Of a stretch of 64,000 bases of DNA, positions 1-9,296 are shown piece after piece. The DNA is taken from positions 1 through 64,000 of the forward strand of contig CAWEDI010000051.1 in assembly GCA_963807735.1 (NCBI GenBank), given 5' to 3'. The notes under the pieces are model-generated. The model ran no database searches, was not told the origin of the DNA, and worked only from the letters and a program-made list of their open reading frames with translations. Every line of letters starts with the position of its first letter. Position 1 is the first letter of the stretch. This stretch comes from Roseiarcus sp963807735. GTDB taxonomy: Bacteria > Pseudomonadota > Alphaproteobacteria > Rhizobiales > Beijerinckiaceae. A program made the position numbers and the translations under genes.

Positions 1-2
1 TC

Positions 3-1397
3 GATCCGGCCGCGACGCTGTTCTTCGCCGATACTGTCGCCAGCGGAACGATCGTATTCGGAACGACGAATGGCGCCACCGGGACCGGCGTTCTTGAAAT
101 CGCCGGGTCCTCGCCGTTCGATGCGATCGTGCAGGGACTTTATGTCGGAAACGGATCGAACGTCGCGACGTCCTATATCGATCTGCTGAACGTGGGAACG
201 GCGGCGACGGCGTCGCTGAACAATATCACGAGCAGCGGCGGCACGATCGTCGTCGCGGGCACGGCCGGCAGTCAGTCGATTACGATCGCACCCGCGGCCG
301 GTACGACTTATGTCGGCGCTTATGTCAATTACGTCACCGATGGGCACAACGGCATCGACGTTTTCATCACCAACCAGGCTTGTTACGTGGCGGGAACGGC
401 GATCCTGACGCCGGGGGGAGAAGTCGCGATCGAGACGATCCAGGCCGGCGATCTGGTGATGACGTCCGAGAACGGACAGCTTGCCGCCAAACCCGTGATC
501 TGGGCTGGGCTGCGCGAGGTCGATCTCGTCCAGCATCCGGCTCCCGAGTCGGCCGCGCCTGTCCGGTTTCGCCGGGGTGCTCTGGGTGACGGTCTGCCGC
601 GCCGCGACCTGTTGCTGTCGCCGGATCATTGCCTGTTCATCGATGGCGCGCTGTTCCCGGCGAAGCTGCTGATCAACGGCATGACGATCGTGCGCGACAC
701 GGCCGCCGCGTCGGTCACCTATCACCACCTTGAACTCGAACGGCACGCGGTGCTGATCGCCGAGGGGGTGGAAGCGGAGAGTTACCTGGACACCGGCAAT
801 CGCGCGTATTTCAGCAACGCCGGGCTGGCGACGATCCTGCACCCGGAATTCGGCATCAATGAACATCTGCGCTGTTGGGAAACCGACGCGTGCGCCCCGT
901 TGATGGTGCGGCCCGAGGTCGTGAAGCCGGTTTGGGATCGCCTCGCCGCGCGCGCCATGGCACTCGGCTTCACGCCGCCGGAACACGCGACCACGACCGA
1001 TCCAGGCATTCGTCTGACGGTGGAGGGCAAGGCGGTGCGGCCCCTGGCGGCCGAGGGTCGGACCGTCATCTTCATGGTTCCCGAGGGCGCGGGGTCGATC
1101 CGGCTGGTATCGCGTTCCGTGGTGCCCAGGACGTTGCGGCCGTGGCTGGACGACCCGCGCCGGCTGGGTGTGGCGGTCCGGTCGATGGTGCTGCGGGATC
1201 GAAGCGGGGAAACGGTCCTGGGCGCCGATCATCCCGCGCTGACGGACGGGTGGCACACGGTGGAACGGGCGGACGATGGCGCCTGCTGGCGATGGAGCGC
1301 CGGCGACGCGGGCTTACCGATCGTTTCTGACGGTCCCTGCGTGCTGGAGATCATGTTGAGCGAGACCACGACCTATACTGACGCCACGATAACGTGA
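3..1397 (+). CDS. Hint-domain protein, 5' end outside window
   Basis: The reading frame is open from base 3, so the first 464 visible residues are the C-terminal part of a longer protein. The N-terminal visible part is Gly/Thr/Ala-rich and repetitive, like the passenger region of large secreted or surface proteins. A Hint (hedgehog/intein-type) autoprocessing domain begins at the Cys encoded at 381 (CYVAGTAILT) and runs about 140 residues, with the typical LSPDHCLFIDG segment encoded near 616-650. The last ~100 residues carry a GWHTVE...WRWSAG block that also occurs in the two tandem proteins at 23955-26358. Hint domains of this class are thought to cleave or modify the protein itself at the Cys; no substrate can be inferred. 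The gene lies left of the junction near 1.9 kb, so it may not belong to the same replicon as the rest. Confidence 0.75.
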   Translation, partial: DPAATLFFADTVASGTIVFGTTNGATGTGVLEIAGSSPFDAIVQGLYVGNGSNVATSYIDLLNVGTAATASLNNITSSGGTIVVAGTAGSQSITIAPAAGTTYVGAYVNYVTDGHNGIDVFITNQACYVAGTAILTPGGEVAIETIQAGDLVMTSENGQLAAKPVIWAGLREVDLVQHPAPESAAPVRFRRGALGDGLPRRDLLLSPDHCLFIDGALFPAKLLINGMTIVRDTAAASVTYHHLELERHAVLIAEGVEAESYLDTGNRAYFSNAGLATILHPEFGINEHLRCWETDACAPLMVRPEVVKPVWDRLAARAMALGFTPPEHATTTDPGIRLTVEGKAVRPLAAEGRTVIFMVPEGAGSIRLVSRSVVPRTLRPWLDDPRRLGVAVRSMVLRDRSGETVLGADHPALTDGWHTVERADDGACWRWSAGDAGLPIVSDGPCVLEIMLSETTTYTDATIT

Positions 1398-3652
1398 TTG
1401 TGATGGCCACATTGCCGCCATGGGCGTGATATTCCTTTGTCCACGGAATTGGGGCTCGTTCGCGATCGTCCGGCTTCCGGCGCACAGGAGAGAACGTCAC
1501 CATGATCCGTTCCACGCGGACCGCCTTCATCCGGTTCACCCTGATTGTACCGCTGCTGTCGATCGCGCTCGCCGGCTGCCAGCAGGGCGCCGGGGGCGAG
1601 CAAACGCTGGTCGACCGCGCGGCCCTGACGGTGCAGGAGATCATGACGCAAAAGGTCACGCAGGAACCGAAGGTGATGCTGCGGCGGGCCAAGGCGGTTT
1701 TGATCTGCCCGCGGGTGTTCAAGGCGGGCTTCTTCGTCGGCGGCGAAGGTGGCAGTTGCGTCTTGCTCGCGCGGTCCGGGAACGGGACGTGGTCGTATCC
1801 GACGTTTTACGACATCGGCAGCGGCAGTTTCGGCTTTCAGTTCGGCGTGCAGGACAGCCAGTTGATGCTGCTGATCATGACCAACCGGGGACTGAACGCG
1901 GTCGCCGACGATATGGGCGACGAGCGCGGGATGTTCGGCGAGCAGCGCCGGCAGGATCGCCAGCAGCGCGTCGGCGCCCTTGCGCTCCTCCAACCGGCCG
2001 ACGAACAGCAGATGCACGCGGCCGTCGGGCGCGGGCTTTGCGGCGCCAAGGCTGAGATCGCTGATCCCGTGCGGGATGATCTCCACCTTGGCGCGATCAA
2101 TCACGAGCCCATGCGCGGCCTCGATATCGTCCAATATCGTGCGCGAATTGGCGAGGATATGCGGCCCGCTCGTCATCAACGCGCCTTCGCTGCGAACGGC
2201 CGGAAGCACATGATTGTCGAGATAGTCCGGCCGCGACAGCCAGTCGGGCTTGTAGGGCAACGACAGCTTGTAAGTCGTGTGCAGGCTGACGATCACCGGC
2301 GCGCGCGCCAACCGCAAGCTGACCATCGGTTCGAGATCGGCGATCGGCCCGGAGATCAGATCGAAGCGCCGGCGCGGGTCGATGCGCTCGACCTCGCGAT
2401 GCAGCGCGTAGGAATAGGCGACGAGGCTCGCCGGCGCCGGCGCGAACGCCGCCGCCTCCTCGGCGCTGATCGGCTCGACGTCGATGCGATGCACCCAGAC
2501 GCCATCGACGAAGTCGATGGCCTTGTCGCCATCGAGCGCCCGCGCAATGACCGTCACCTCGTGGCCGCGTGCGGCGAGGCCGGTCGCGACTTCTCGTGTC
2601 CATTGCGCGATGCCGCCATGGCCCTGCGGCGGATATTCGCGCGAGAACAGGCAGACCCGCAGCCGTCGCGCGGCGGCGAGCTTGAGCGGGAACGGCTTGA
2701 ACGATTCGGCCGCGCCGCTCGCCAGCAGGGCGGGGGACAGCGTGATCGGCTCGGTCAGCCGCAACGCGTCGGCGACGCCCGCCTCGACGCCGCGCTCGAC
2801 CTCGGCGATCAGTCGCGCGACGGTCGCCTCGTCCGCCGCGCCGTCGCGCAACAGATCGCGCTTCCACGCGCGTTCGCGGCCGACATAATCGGCGAGATAG
2901 GCGATGATCTGCGACAGCGGCTTGCGGCCGAGATTGTGGCGTATGCAGAAATAGGCTTTCGAGCGCAGTTGCGGATACATCGTGCGCGGCGTTGCTGAGC
3001 GACTGCGCGTCAGCCCCGCTTCGGATTTGTGATGAATCTCGGCGTCCGGCGCGATCGCGAATTTCAGCCCGCGATCGTGCATGCGCAAGTTGACGTCGGT
3101 CTCGTCGAGGAACCAGATATATTCCTCGTCGAAGCCGCCGACCGCGATCAGGGTTTCGCGGCGGGCCGAGAAATTGGTGCCGGTCAGGCTGAGGAAGGTG
3201 TCGCCGTCCAGCGCGTAGTCCGAAGGGCTCGCGAATTGCTGCGCCTCGCCATAGCGGTCGCAGACGGTGTAGCGCGCCTGAAAGCCGTAGCCGCCGGCGT
3301 CGCGAATGAAGCCGCCGACGGTCGCCACCTCCGGGTCGGCGTAGGGCGCGAGCAGGTTCTCCAACCAATCGGGTTCCGGAATGGCGTCGTCGTCGATGAA
3401 GGCGACGACGTCGCCCCTGGCGTGCGCGAGCCCGATGTTGCGCGCCGCCGAGATATTGCCGAGCGGCGTCGCATAGGCGCGCAGCGCCGCGGCGTGGCGG
3501 GCGATCACTTGCGCCGTGTGGTCCGTCGAGGGGCCGTTGACGACGATGACCTCGAACGGGTCGTGTCGGATCTGCTGGAGGCTCGTCAGCGTGCGGTCGA
3601 GCGAATCGGCGCGATTGACCGTGACGATGACGAGCGAGGCCGAAAGCGACAT
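1373..3652 (-). CDS. GT2-GT4 fusion glycosyltransferase, C-terminus lost at a junction
   Basis: Residues 1 to about 270 are a family 2 glycosyltransferase (SLVIVTVNRADSL, GNISAARN, FIDDDA metal-binding motif, FLDETDVNLR). Residues from about 330 are a family 4 glycosyltransferase (CLFSREYPPQGHGGI, VIIPHGI, HLLFVGRLEERKG). Two-domain proteins of this kind build surface glycans from nucleotide sugars at the inner membrane. After ALVAHIVGD (near 1900) the frame enters the reverse complement of the SYLF gene; the ~175 residues encoded by 1373-1900 are therefore not genuine, and the acceptor-side half of the GT4 Rossmann fold (EX7E region) is missing. The start at 3652 lies 9 bases after the upstream hypothetical gene, suggesting one transcript. 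The protein is probably inactive in its GT4 half if the junction is real. Confidence 0.7.
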   Translation of the reverse strand: MSLSASLVIVTVNRADSLDRTLTSLQQIRHDPFEVIVVNGPSTDHTAQVIARHAAALRAYATPLGNISAARNIGLAHARGDVVAFIDDDAIPEPDWLENLLAPYADPEVATVGGFIRDAGGYGFQARYTVCDRYGEAQQFASPSDYALDGDTFLSLTGTNFSARRETLIAVGGFDEEYIWFLDETDVNLRMHDRGLKFAIAPDAEIHHKSEAGLTRSRSATPRTMYPQLRSKAYFCIRHNLGRKPLSQIIAYLADYVGRERAWKRDLLRDGAADEATVARLIAEVERGVEAGVADALRLTEPITLSPALLASGAAESFKPFPLKLAAARRLRVCLFSREYPPQGHGGIAQWTREVATGLAARGHEVTVIARALDGDKAIDFVDGVWVHRIDVEPISAEEAAAFAPAPASLVAYSYALHREVERIDPRRRFDLISGPIADLEPMVSLRLARAPVIVSLHTTYKLSLPYKPDWLSRPDYLDNHVLPAVRSEGALMTSGPHILANSRTILDDIEAAHGLVIDRAKVEIIPHGISDLSLGAAKPAPDGRVHLLFVGRLEERKGADALLAILPALLAEHPALVAHIVGDRVQSPVGHDQQHQLAVLHAELKAETAAADVVKRRIRPRPVPGPREQDATATFAADEEARLEHPRADQNRLGPPQHHLRFLRDLLRHDLLHRQGRAVDQRLLAPGALLAAGERDRQQRYNQGEPDEGGPRGTDHGDVLSCAPEAGRSRTSPNSVDKGISRPWRQCGHHNHVIVASV
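1502..1912 (+). pseudogene. SYLF/Ysc84-domain lipoprotein, 3' part missing
   Basis: The start at 1502 gives a lipoprotein signal (SIALAGC lipobox, Cys at about residue 26). It is followed by the conserved N-terminal half of the SYLF (Ysc84, lipid-binding) domain: KAVLICPRVFKAGFFVGGEG, then SYPTFYDIGSGSFGFQFG and LLIMTNRGLNAV. The domain should continue for about 80 more residues with a GADAS-type block. Instead the frame runs into sequence that is antisense to a glycosyltransferase gene. The frame stays open to 2998, but residues beyond about 137 are not SYLF. The gene is therefore cut at 1895-1915. SYLF proteins bind phospholipids; bacterial members are poorly characterised envelope proteins. 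Confidence 0.75.
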
Positions 3653-3661
3653 GGGCGCTCG

Positions 3662-4399
3662 CTACGCCGGCGCGCGTAACGCGAGGCCCTCAACGGCGGC
3701 GGCGAGAAGACGAACTTCGTCGGCCAGGCGGGCCTCGCCCTGCGGCGGCGGCGCGGACGGCGCGGCGGGGAGGCTGATCGGCGCGCGCGCCGCCAGCGCC
3801 GGCGCGAGCGCCGAGAGCAGTCGCAACCGCAACCGCTCGGCCGGTTGGCGGCGAAAGACTTCGATCGCGCGGCGCAGCGGGCCGGGATCGAAGTCGGGAT
3901 CGCTGTCGAGAAAACGGAACCAAGCGCCGCTATCGACGATATGTCTGACAATCGCCTCGGTCGACATCGGCGGAAGCTGGAGGGCGCCGCTCTCGGCCGC
4001 AGCGAGTTCGGTGACGTCGACCATGACGCCGTTAATGGCGTCGAGCAACACCAGCCGGGTCGGCTCGGAATAGAGGTCGATCGTATATTTGCGGCCGATG
4101 TCGTTGACCTGAAGAACGCCGCTCCATCGGTGCGAGACGATGAGCAGCCGGCCGCTAGAGCGACAATATTCGTCCGGGCTGGCGCCGCCGACCAACGCCG
4201 GCGCGTTCGCGAACCGCGCCCCGGGCCGCATGTCTCGGATGTCCCAGCCGCCATAGGCGGAAAGCTCGCGGCTGCGATCCTCACGCGGCATGTCGAGCGT
4301 TATCGGGTGGAAGCGATGATTTCGTCGGCCGACGTGCCCGAATATGATGCATTCCGAACCGCCCGCCCGCGGGTTCTTGCCGACGATCGCCATCCGCAT
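3662..4399 (-). CDS. hypothetical protein upstream of the GT2-GT4 gene
   Basis: This 245-residue protein is not recognised. The start at 4399 (MRMAIVGKNP) is preceded by GAGGGG; an in-frame start at 4477 is possible. The first ~170 residues look globular, with alternating beta-type segments (GRLLIVSHRW, KYTIDLYSEP, RLVLLDAINGVMVDVTELAA), followed by a short helical part rich in Arg/Leu and a low-complexity Pro/Ala stretch. No signal peptide or membrane segment is visible. It ends 9 bases before the glycosyltransferase start, so the two are probably cotranscribed and it may act on or with the same glycan. That role is inference from position only. Confidence 0.6.
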   Translation of the reverse strand: MRMAIVGKNPRAGGSECIIFGHVGRRNHRFHPITLDMPREDRSRELSAYGGWDIRDMRPGARFANAPALVGGASPDEYCRSSGRLLIVSHRWSGVLQVNDIGRKYTIDLYSEPTRLVLLDAINGVMVDVTELAAAESGALQLPPMSTEAIVRHIVDSGAWFRFLDSDPDFDPGPLRRAIEVFRRQPAERLRLRLLSALAPALAARAPISLPAAPSAPPPQGEARLADEVRLLAAAVEGLALRAPA

Positions 4400-4477
4400 G
4401 TTTGAGATCCACCCCTCGTCAAACTGGCGTTCCGATGAAAATTCGCGCCTTGCGAAACTGACGGTCTTCCGCTGCAA

Positions 4478-4770
4478 TCGAACGCGCGGCGTTTATTGCG
4501 CACGGCTGCGGGCCTGAAATAAACGCTCGCAGTCAATACATAAAAATACGCGAAGCTGTACATGGGCGGTCCGAAGAATCCCGCAGCGATGCGAAGAATT
4601 GGCAAATCATTGTTCGCATCAATCATATAGCCAAAGCAATGTCAACAACGCGCAAGGCAACGATGGCGCAAGCGTTGGTGGTCGGGCCGGCCCTAGGCGC
4701 CCGCGGCGCCGCATGCTACGTCGCGCCGCCATGTCGCGCCGGCGGCGCGCTCCCTCCGACCGAGGCGGAA
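4478..4770. other. intergenic region, guaB leader
   Basis: About 290 bases separate the divergent hypothetical gene and guaB. The part from about 4500 to 4640 is clearly more AT-rich than the surroundings and is the likely promoter zone for both directions. An in-frame extension of guaB back to 4639 exists, but its codons give an Ala/Cys/Arg-rich tail unlike IMP dehydrogenases. No riboswitch or tRNA was recognised. Confidence 0.4.
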
Positions 4771-6261
<1,491 letters not shown>

Positions 6262-6270
6262 CCCCGCCGC

Positions 6271-6951
6271 TCAGGCGCGGCGCGCGCGGGGTTCCGGCGG
6301 GCCTGGATCGCGCCGCCCGCGCGCGTCCTCGGACCAGTTCTCGAACTGCAACGCCAGACCGCCCGGAAACTGCCGCACAACGCGCGCGCGGCGGGTTTCG
6401 AGGCGAACCCGCTCGCCGGGCTCGAGAACCGCATCCGTCAGGATGGCGGCGCCCTCTTTCGAGATGTCCGTGACCTGCGCCGAGAAGTGGCGGCCGTCGA
6501 CCGTCGTCAGCGCGACTTCCTGGCGAACGAATTGGCGGGAAAGGCCGCGACGGTCGGGGCGTTTGTCGTCGGCGCCGGTAATCCAGGCGATGCGCTCCTC
6601 GACCCGCTCGCCCTTGCGCGGGGTGGTGCGGGATTCCAGCGCGAACCAGCCCGGCGAGCGGCGCACGATATAGCCCTCGATCCGCCCGAGCCCCTCGATA
6701 TAGGCGATCACCCGGGAGCCCCACGGGCCGGACTGCGAGGCCCGCAAGCGCACGCCCCCGACCGACACGTCGATGCACACGCAGGCGTGTTCGCTGCCAT
6801 CCTCCAGCATATAGCGGCCAGGGAGGCTCACCGCGACGCGCTTAAAGCGGCGCCGGTCGTCTCGCGTATCCTCGGGCGCCTCGGCCGGGGCGCCAATGCC
6901 GTCGGTTTCGGTCATGGACGAGCGATCAAAGGTTCCCGCAGGGGCAGACAT
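6271..6951 (-). CDS. protein with two PilZ domains
   Basis: The 226-residue soluble protein contains two tandem PilZ modules. The first has RRRFKR followed by the CIDVSVGGVRL block, the classic RxxxR and D/NxSxxG c-di-GMP-binding pair. The second begins near RQFVRQEVAL and has VTDISKEGAAIL; its Arg motif is degenerate, so it may not bind ligand. PilZ proteins are effectors that change motility or polysaccharide output when they bind c-di-GMP; the target is not evident here. The gene converges on guaB with only 9 bases between them. An alternative start lies at 6915; neither has a clear ribosome-binding site. Confidence 0.85.
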   Translation of the reverse strand: MSAPAGTFDRSSMTETDGIGAPAEAPEDTRDDRRRFKRVAVSLPGRYMLEDGSEHACVCIDVSVGGVRLRASQSGPWGSRVIAYIEGLGRIEGYIVRRSPGWFALESRTTPRKGERVEERIAWITGADDKRPDRRGLSRQFVRQEVALTTVDGRHFSAQVTDISKEGAAILTDAVLEPGERVRLETRRARVVRQFPGGLALQFENWSEDARGRRDPGPPEPRARRA

Positions 6952-7059
6952 ACGAGTTCGCGCAATGCCGCCCTCCCATTGCGGCAGTTTGCGAGGCGAG
7001 CGTAAAGATTGTCTTAGCGGGTATTAAAGACTTGCCGGCACTTTGTTTTTTGCCGCGCT

Positions 7060-7755
7060 TCATCTGCCCTTCAGCACAAGCTTGCCGCCTTCGACGCCAA
7101 AGCTCTTCAGCCGTTCGAGAAAGCTCATGCCAAGCAAGCTCTGCCGCAGCGCTCCGGGCTTGGCCACCAGCGCATGCACGCCGCGCACGGTAATGGCCCC
7201 GATCGCCAACCGGTCGAGCCGGGTCGAGGCCGCCGTCGCCGATCCGTTGGCCGTGGTGACGTTTACGTCGAAATCATCGTCGCCGAACACCAGGCCGGCG
7301 GCGGCGGCGTCCTCCGCCGACAGCACGACCGACGAGGCGCCGGTGTCGAAAACGAAGTCGACGCGCCGGCCGTTCACCTTCGCCGGGACGATGAATTCGC
7401 CGCCGCGGCGGCTGCGGATGACCACTTCGCCCGACGGGCCGATCTGCGCCTCGGAGGGGGAAAGCTCGCCCAGCACGCGGTCGGCGAATTCCGCGAATTC
7501 AAAGCGAAAGGCGTAGGCGCCGACCAGCGCCACGCCGACGAACGCCCATAGCGCGACGCCCGCCAGCACCCGCGCCGCGCCGGCCGGTCCTGCGCGCGCC
7601 AGGCCGCTCAGGGTCAGCCACAGCAGGAACGCGACGCCACAGGCGCCGCGCGCGAAATCCTGGTGGGACAGGCCAAGCAGCGGTTGCTCCGGCGGCGTGA
7701 GCCACAACGCGGCGAACGCCGCAGCCAACAAGGCCGCCGGCGCGAGCGCCCTCAC
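7060..7755 (-). CDS. retropepsin-like clan AA aspartic protease, membrane-anchored
   Basis: The C-terminal half holds a retroviral-type aspartic protease fold (TIGR02281-like): VDFVFDTGASSVVLS carries the catalytic DTG, and FLERLKSFGVEGGKLVL is the typical ending. The N-terminal part has three hydrophobic segments (LAPAALLAAAFAALWL, GVAFLLWLTL, VLAGVALWAFVGVALVGAYA), so the protease domain is probably periplasmic. The start is set at the GTG at 7755, which overlaps the stop of the DUF1289 gene by four bases (GTGA); the longer frame to 7947 is antisense-like sequence within DUF1289. Substrates of this bacterial family are unknown. Confidence 0.8.
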   Translation of the reverse strand: MRALAPAALLAAAFAALWLTPPEQPLLGLSHQDFARGACGVAFLLWLTLSGLARAGPAGAARVLAGVALWAFVGVALVGAYAFRFEFAEFADRVLGELSPSEAQIGPSGEVVIRSRRGGEFIVPAKVNGRRVDFVFDTGASSVVLSAEDAAAAGLVFGDDDFDVNVTTANGSATAASTRLDRLAIGAITVRGVHALVAKPGALRQSLLGMSFLERLKSFGVEGGKLVLKGR

Positions 7756-7964
7756 GCGTCGCGCGTGCGGACGCGGCCGCCGCGAGCGGTTCGCGAACGC
7801 GCCGTCCGCATCCGCGCCGGCAGTTCGGCGATGACTTGGAGACGCTCGGATTCCGCCATGTCGAGCCACTGCGAGATTTCCGCAATCGTACGGCTGCAGC
7901 CGATGCAGAGGCCGGCCAGCGGGTCGACCACGCAGATTTTCACGCAAGGCGACGACGGAGACAT
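7752..7964 (-). CDS. DUF1289 small cysteine-rich protein
   Basis: This 70-residue protein has the DUF1289 signature: CVKICVVDPLAGLCIGCSRT followed by EISQWLDM. The four-Cys arrangement suggests a small metal-binding or Fe-S protein, but no function is established. It starts 9 bases after the cobS stop and overlaps the protease start by four bases, so it is the third gene of a four-gene minus-strand operon. The C-terminus is Arg-rich. Confidence 0.85.
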   Translation of the reverse strand: MSPSSPCVKICVVDPLAGLCIGCSRTIAEISQWLDMAESERLQVIAELPARMRTARSRTARGGRVRTRDA

Positions 7965-7973
7965 GCGCCCTAT

Positions 7974-8753
7974 CTAAGCGTCCCGGCCGCCGATGAGAAG
8001 CGCCAACAGCGTCGCCACCTCCGCGAGCGCCGCCGCGGCGCCGCAGACATCGCCGGTCTGGCCGCCGATATGCCGCCTCGTCACGCTAATGAAAACGCGC
8101 GTCACCACCCCCGCGACGACGCAAGCGAACAGCGCCCGCACGATTTCGAGTTCGAGGAGCCCCAGCGCCGCCGCCAGCAACAGCGCCGTCGCCGCAACGG
8201 GACGCATGACCATCGCGCCGAGCGCGCTGGCGCTCGCGCCGGCGCCTTCGCTACGGGCGGCCGGCAGCCACGCCAAGGGCGCGAGCGCCGCCGCGCGCGC
8301 GACCGCCCCGCCCAACACCAGCGCCGCCGCGCCGTTGGGGAGGGAAGTCCGCGTTAGCGCCGCCACGGCCTCGACGCGCAACAACAGCGTCAGCACCAGC
8401 GCGACCGCGCCATAGGTTCCGATTCGGCTGTCGCGCAGGATGGCGAGCTTGGCTTCGCGATCGCGGCCGCCGCCAAACCCGTCGGCGACGTCGGCGAGGC
8501 CGTCCTCGTGCAATGCGCCGGTCGCGAACGTTTCGGCGGCGACGGCGAGCGTCGCCGCCAGGGCTGCGGAGAACCGCAATTCGTGGGCGGCGAGCAAGGT
8601 CACGCCGCCCAACGCGCCGACGACCGCCCCGGCCAGCGGCGTCGCCCAGCCGATGCGCCGGAAGTCCGGCGCGCGACCTTTGCCGCCCAGCGGCAGCCGC
8701 GTGAAGAACCGCAGGTTCTCGCCGACGTCGGCGATCCAGCGCGCGCCGGTCAC
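7974..8753 (-). CDS. cobS: adenosylcobinamide-GDP ribazoletransferase
   Basis: CobS joins adenosylcobinamide-GDP and alpha-ribazole (phosphate), the last assembly step of coenzyme B12, at the inner membrane. The 259-residue protein shows the N-terminal RFFTRLPLGG, the acidic catalytic segment GALHEDGLADVADGFGGG, RDSRIGTYGAVAL, and several hydrophobic helices (ALLLAAALGLLEL, LFACVVAGVVTRVF). The start is the GTG at 8753, overlapping the preceding DUF1772 gene by four bases (GTGA). A long upstream extension of the frame is antisense sequence. cobU and cobT are not in the window, so this gene is separated from its pathway partners. Confidence 0.92.
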   Translation of the reverse strand: MTGARWIADVGENLRFFTRLPLGGKGRAPDFRRIGWATPLAGAVVGALGGVTLLAAHELRFSAALAATLAVAAETFATGALHEDGLADVADGFGGGRDREAKLAILRDSRIGTYGAVALVLTLLLRVEAVAALTRTSLPNGAAALVLGGAVARAAALAPLAWLPAARSEGAGASASALGAMVMRPVAATALLLAAALGLLELEIVRALFACVVAGVVTRVFISVTRRHIGGQTGDVCGAAAALAEVATLLALLIGGRDA

Positions 8754-9172
8754 ACGGCCCACAGGAACGTCGCCGTCGCCGCCAGCGCGATCGCCGTCTG
8801 CCCGTACTCCAGCAGGCCCCATTGCCAGACCAGGGCGCGCGCGGCGCCGACGTCGCGCGGCGCGAGCGCGATGATCTGGTTGTTGACCGGCCCCATGACG
8901 AACAGGGTGTAAGGCCAGCTCGACGCCGCGATCACCGCGCCGAGAGCGAAGGTCACGTTGCCCGACTCGAAATAGGCCGACAGTCCGGCGACGGCCGACA
9001 GCAGGGAAAGGGCCGCCATCAGCGCGACGCCGCGCCGGTCGCTCGGGCCCCATTCCTTCAGCATCGCGGCGTCGTCGAGCGCGAGCCGCGCCGGCTGCTC
9101 CACGCCGTTGACATAGAGCCCCGCGCCGGCCAGGGCGGCCGCGAAAGCGAGGGCGAACGTGGCCGCGGTCAT
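8750..9172 (-). CDS. DUF1772 membrane protein
   Basis: The 140-residue protein starts at 9172 (MTAATFALAF), with AGGAG 6 bases upstream. It has four predicted membrane helices and the family features LYVNGVEQPARL, MLKEWGPSDRRG, MGPVNNQII and a final aromatic-rich helix. DUF1772 (anthrone-oxygenase-like) proteins are small four-helix membrane proteins of uncertain activity in bacteria. It is the first gene of the operon with cobS, DUF1289 and the retropepsin-like protease, and no cobalamin link is known for the family. Confidence 0.8.
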   Translation of the reverse strand: MTAATFALAFAAALAGAGLYVNGVEQPARLALDDAAMLKEWGPSDRRGVALMAALSLLSAVAGLSAYFESGNVTFALGAVIAASSWPYTLFVMGPVNNQIIALAPRDVGAARALVWQWGLLEYGQTAIALAATATFLWAV

Positions 9173-9296
9173 AGAGTCTCCTAAGCGGTGGCGGGGTCGG
9201 GCTTTGGCCCGCCGGCGCCGATGGAGTCGAGCGGAGGCGCCCGATTGACAATCGCCGAGCGATCGGGGAACCCGGCGACCGAGGATTTCCAGGTTC

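Noticed and set aside
1920..2998. Long plus-strand continuation of the SYLF gene frame
   Set aside because: It is antisense to the well-supported glycosyltransferase, rich in Arg/Asp, and has no family features; only 1502-1912 is SYLF.
4639..4770. Longer N-terminus for GuaB
   Set aside because: The 44 extra residues are not family-like, and GAGG is correctly spaced for the ATG at 4771.
6262..6300. GC-rich imperfect hairpin at the guaB-PilZ convergence as a terminator
   Set aside because: The stem is interrupted and overlaps the end of the PilZ coding region, and there is no T-run.
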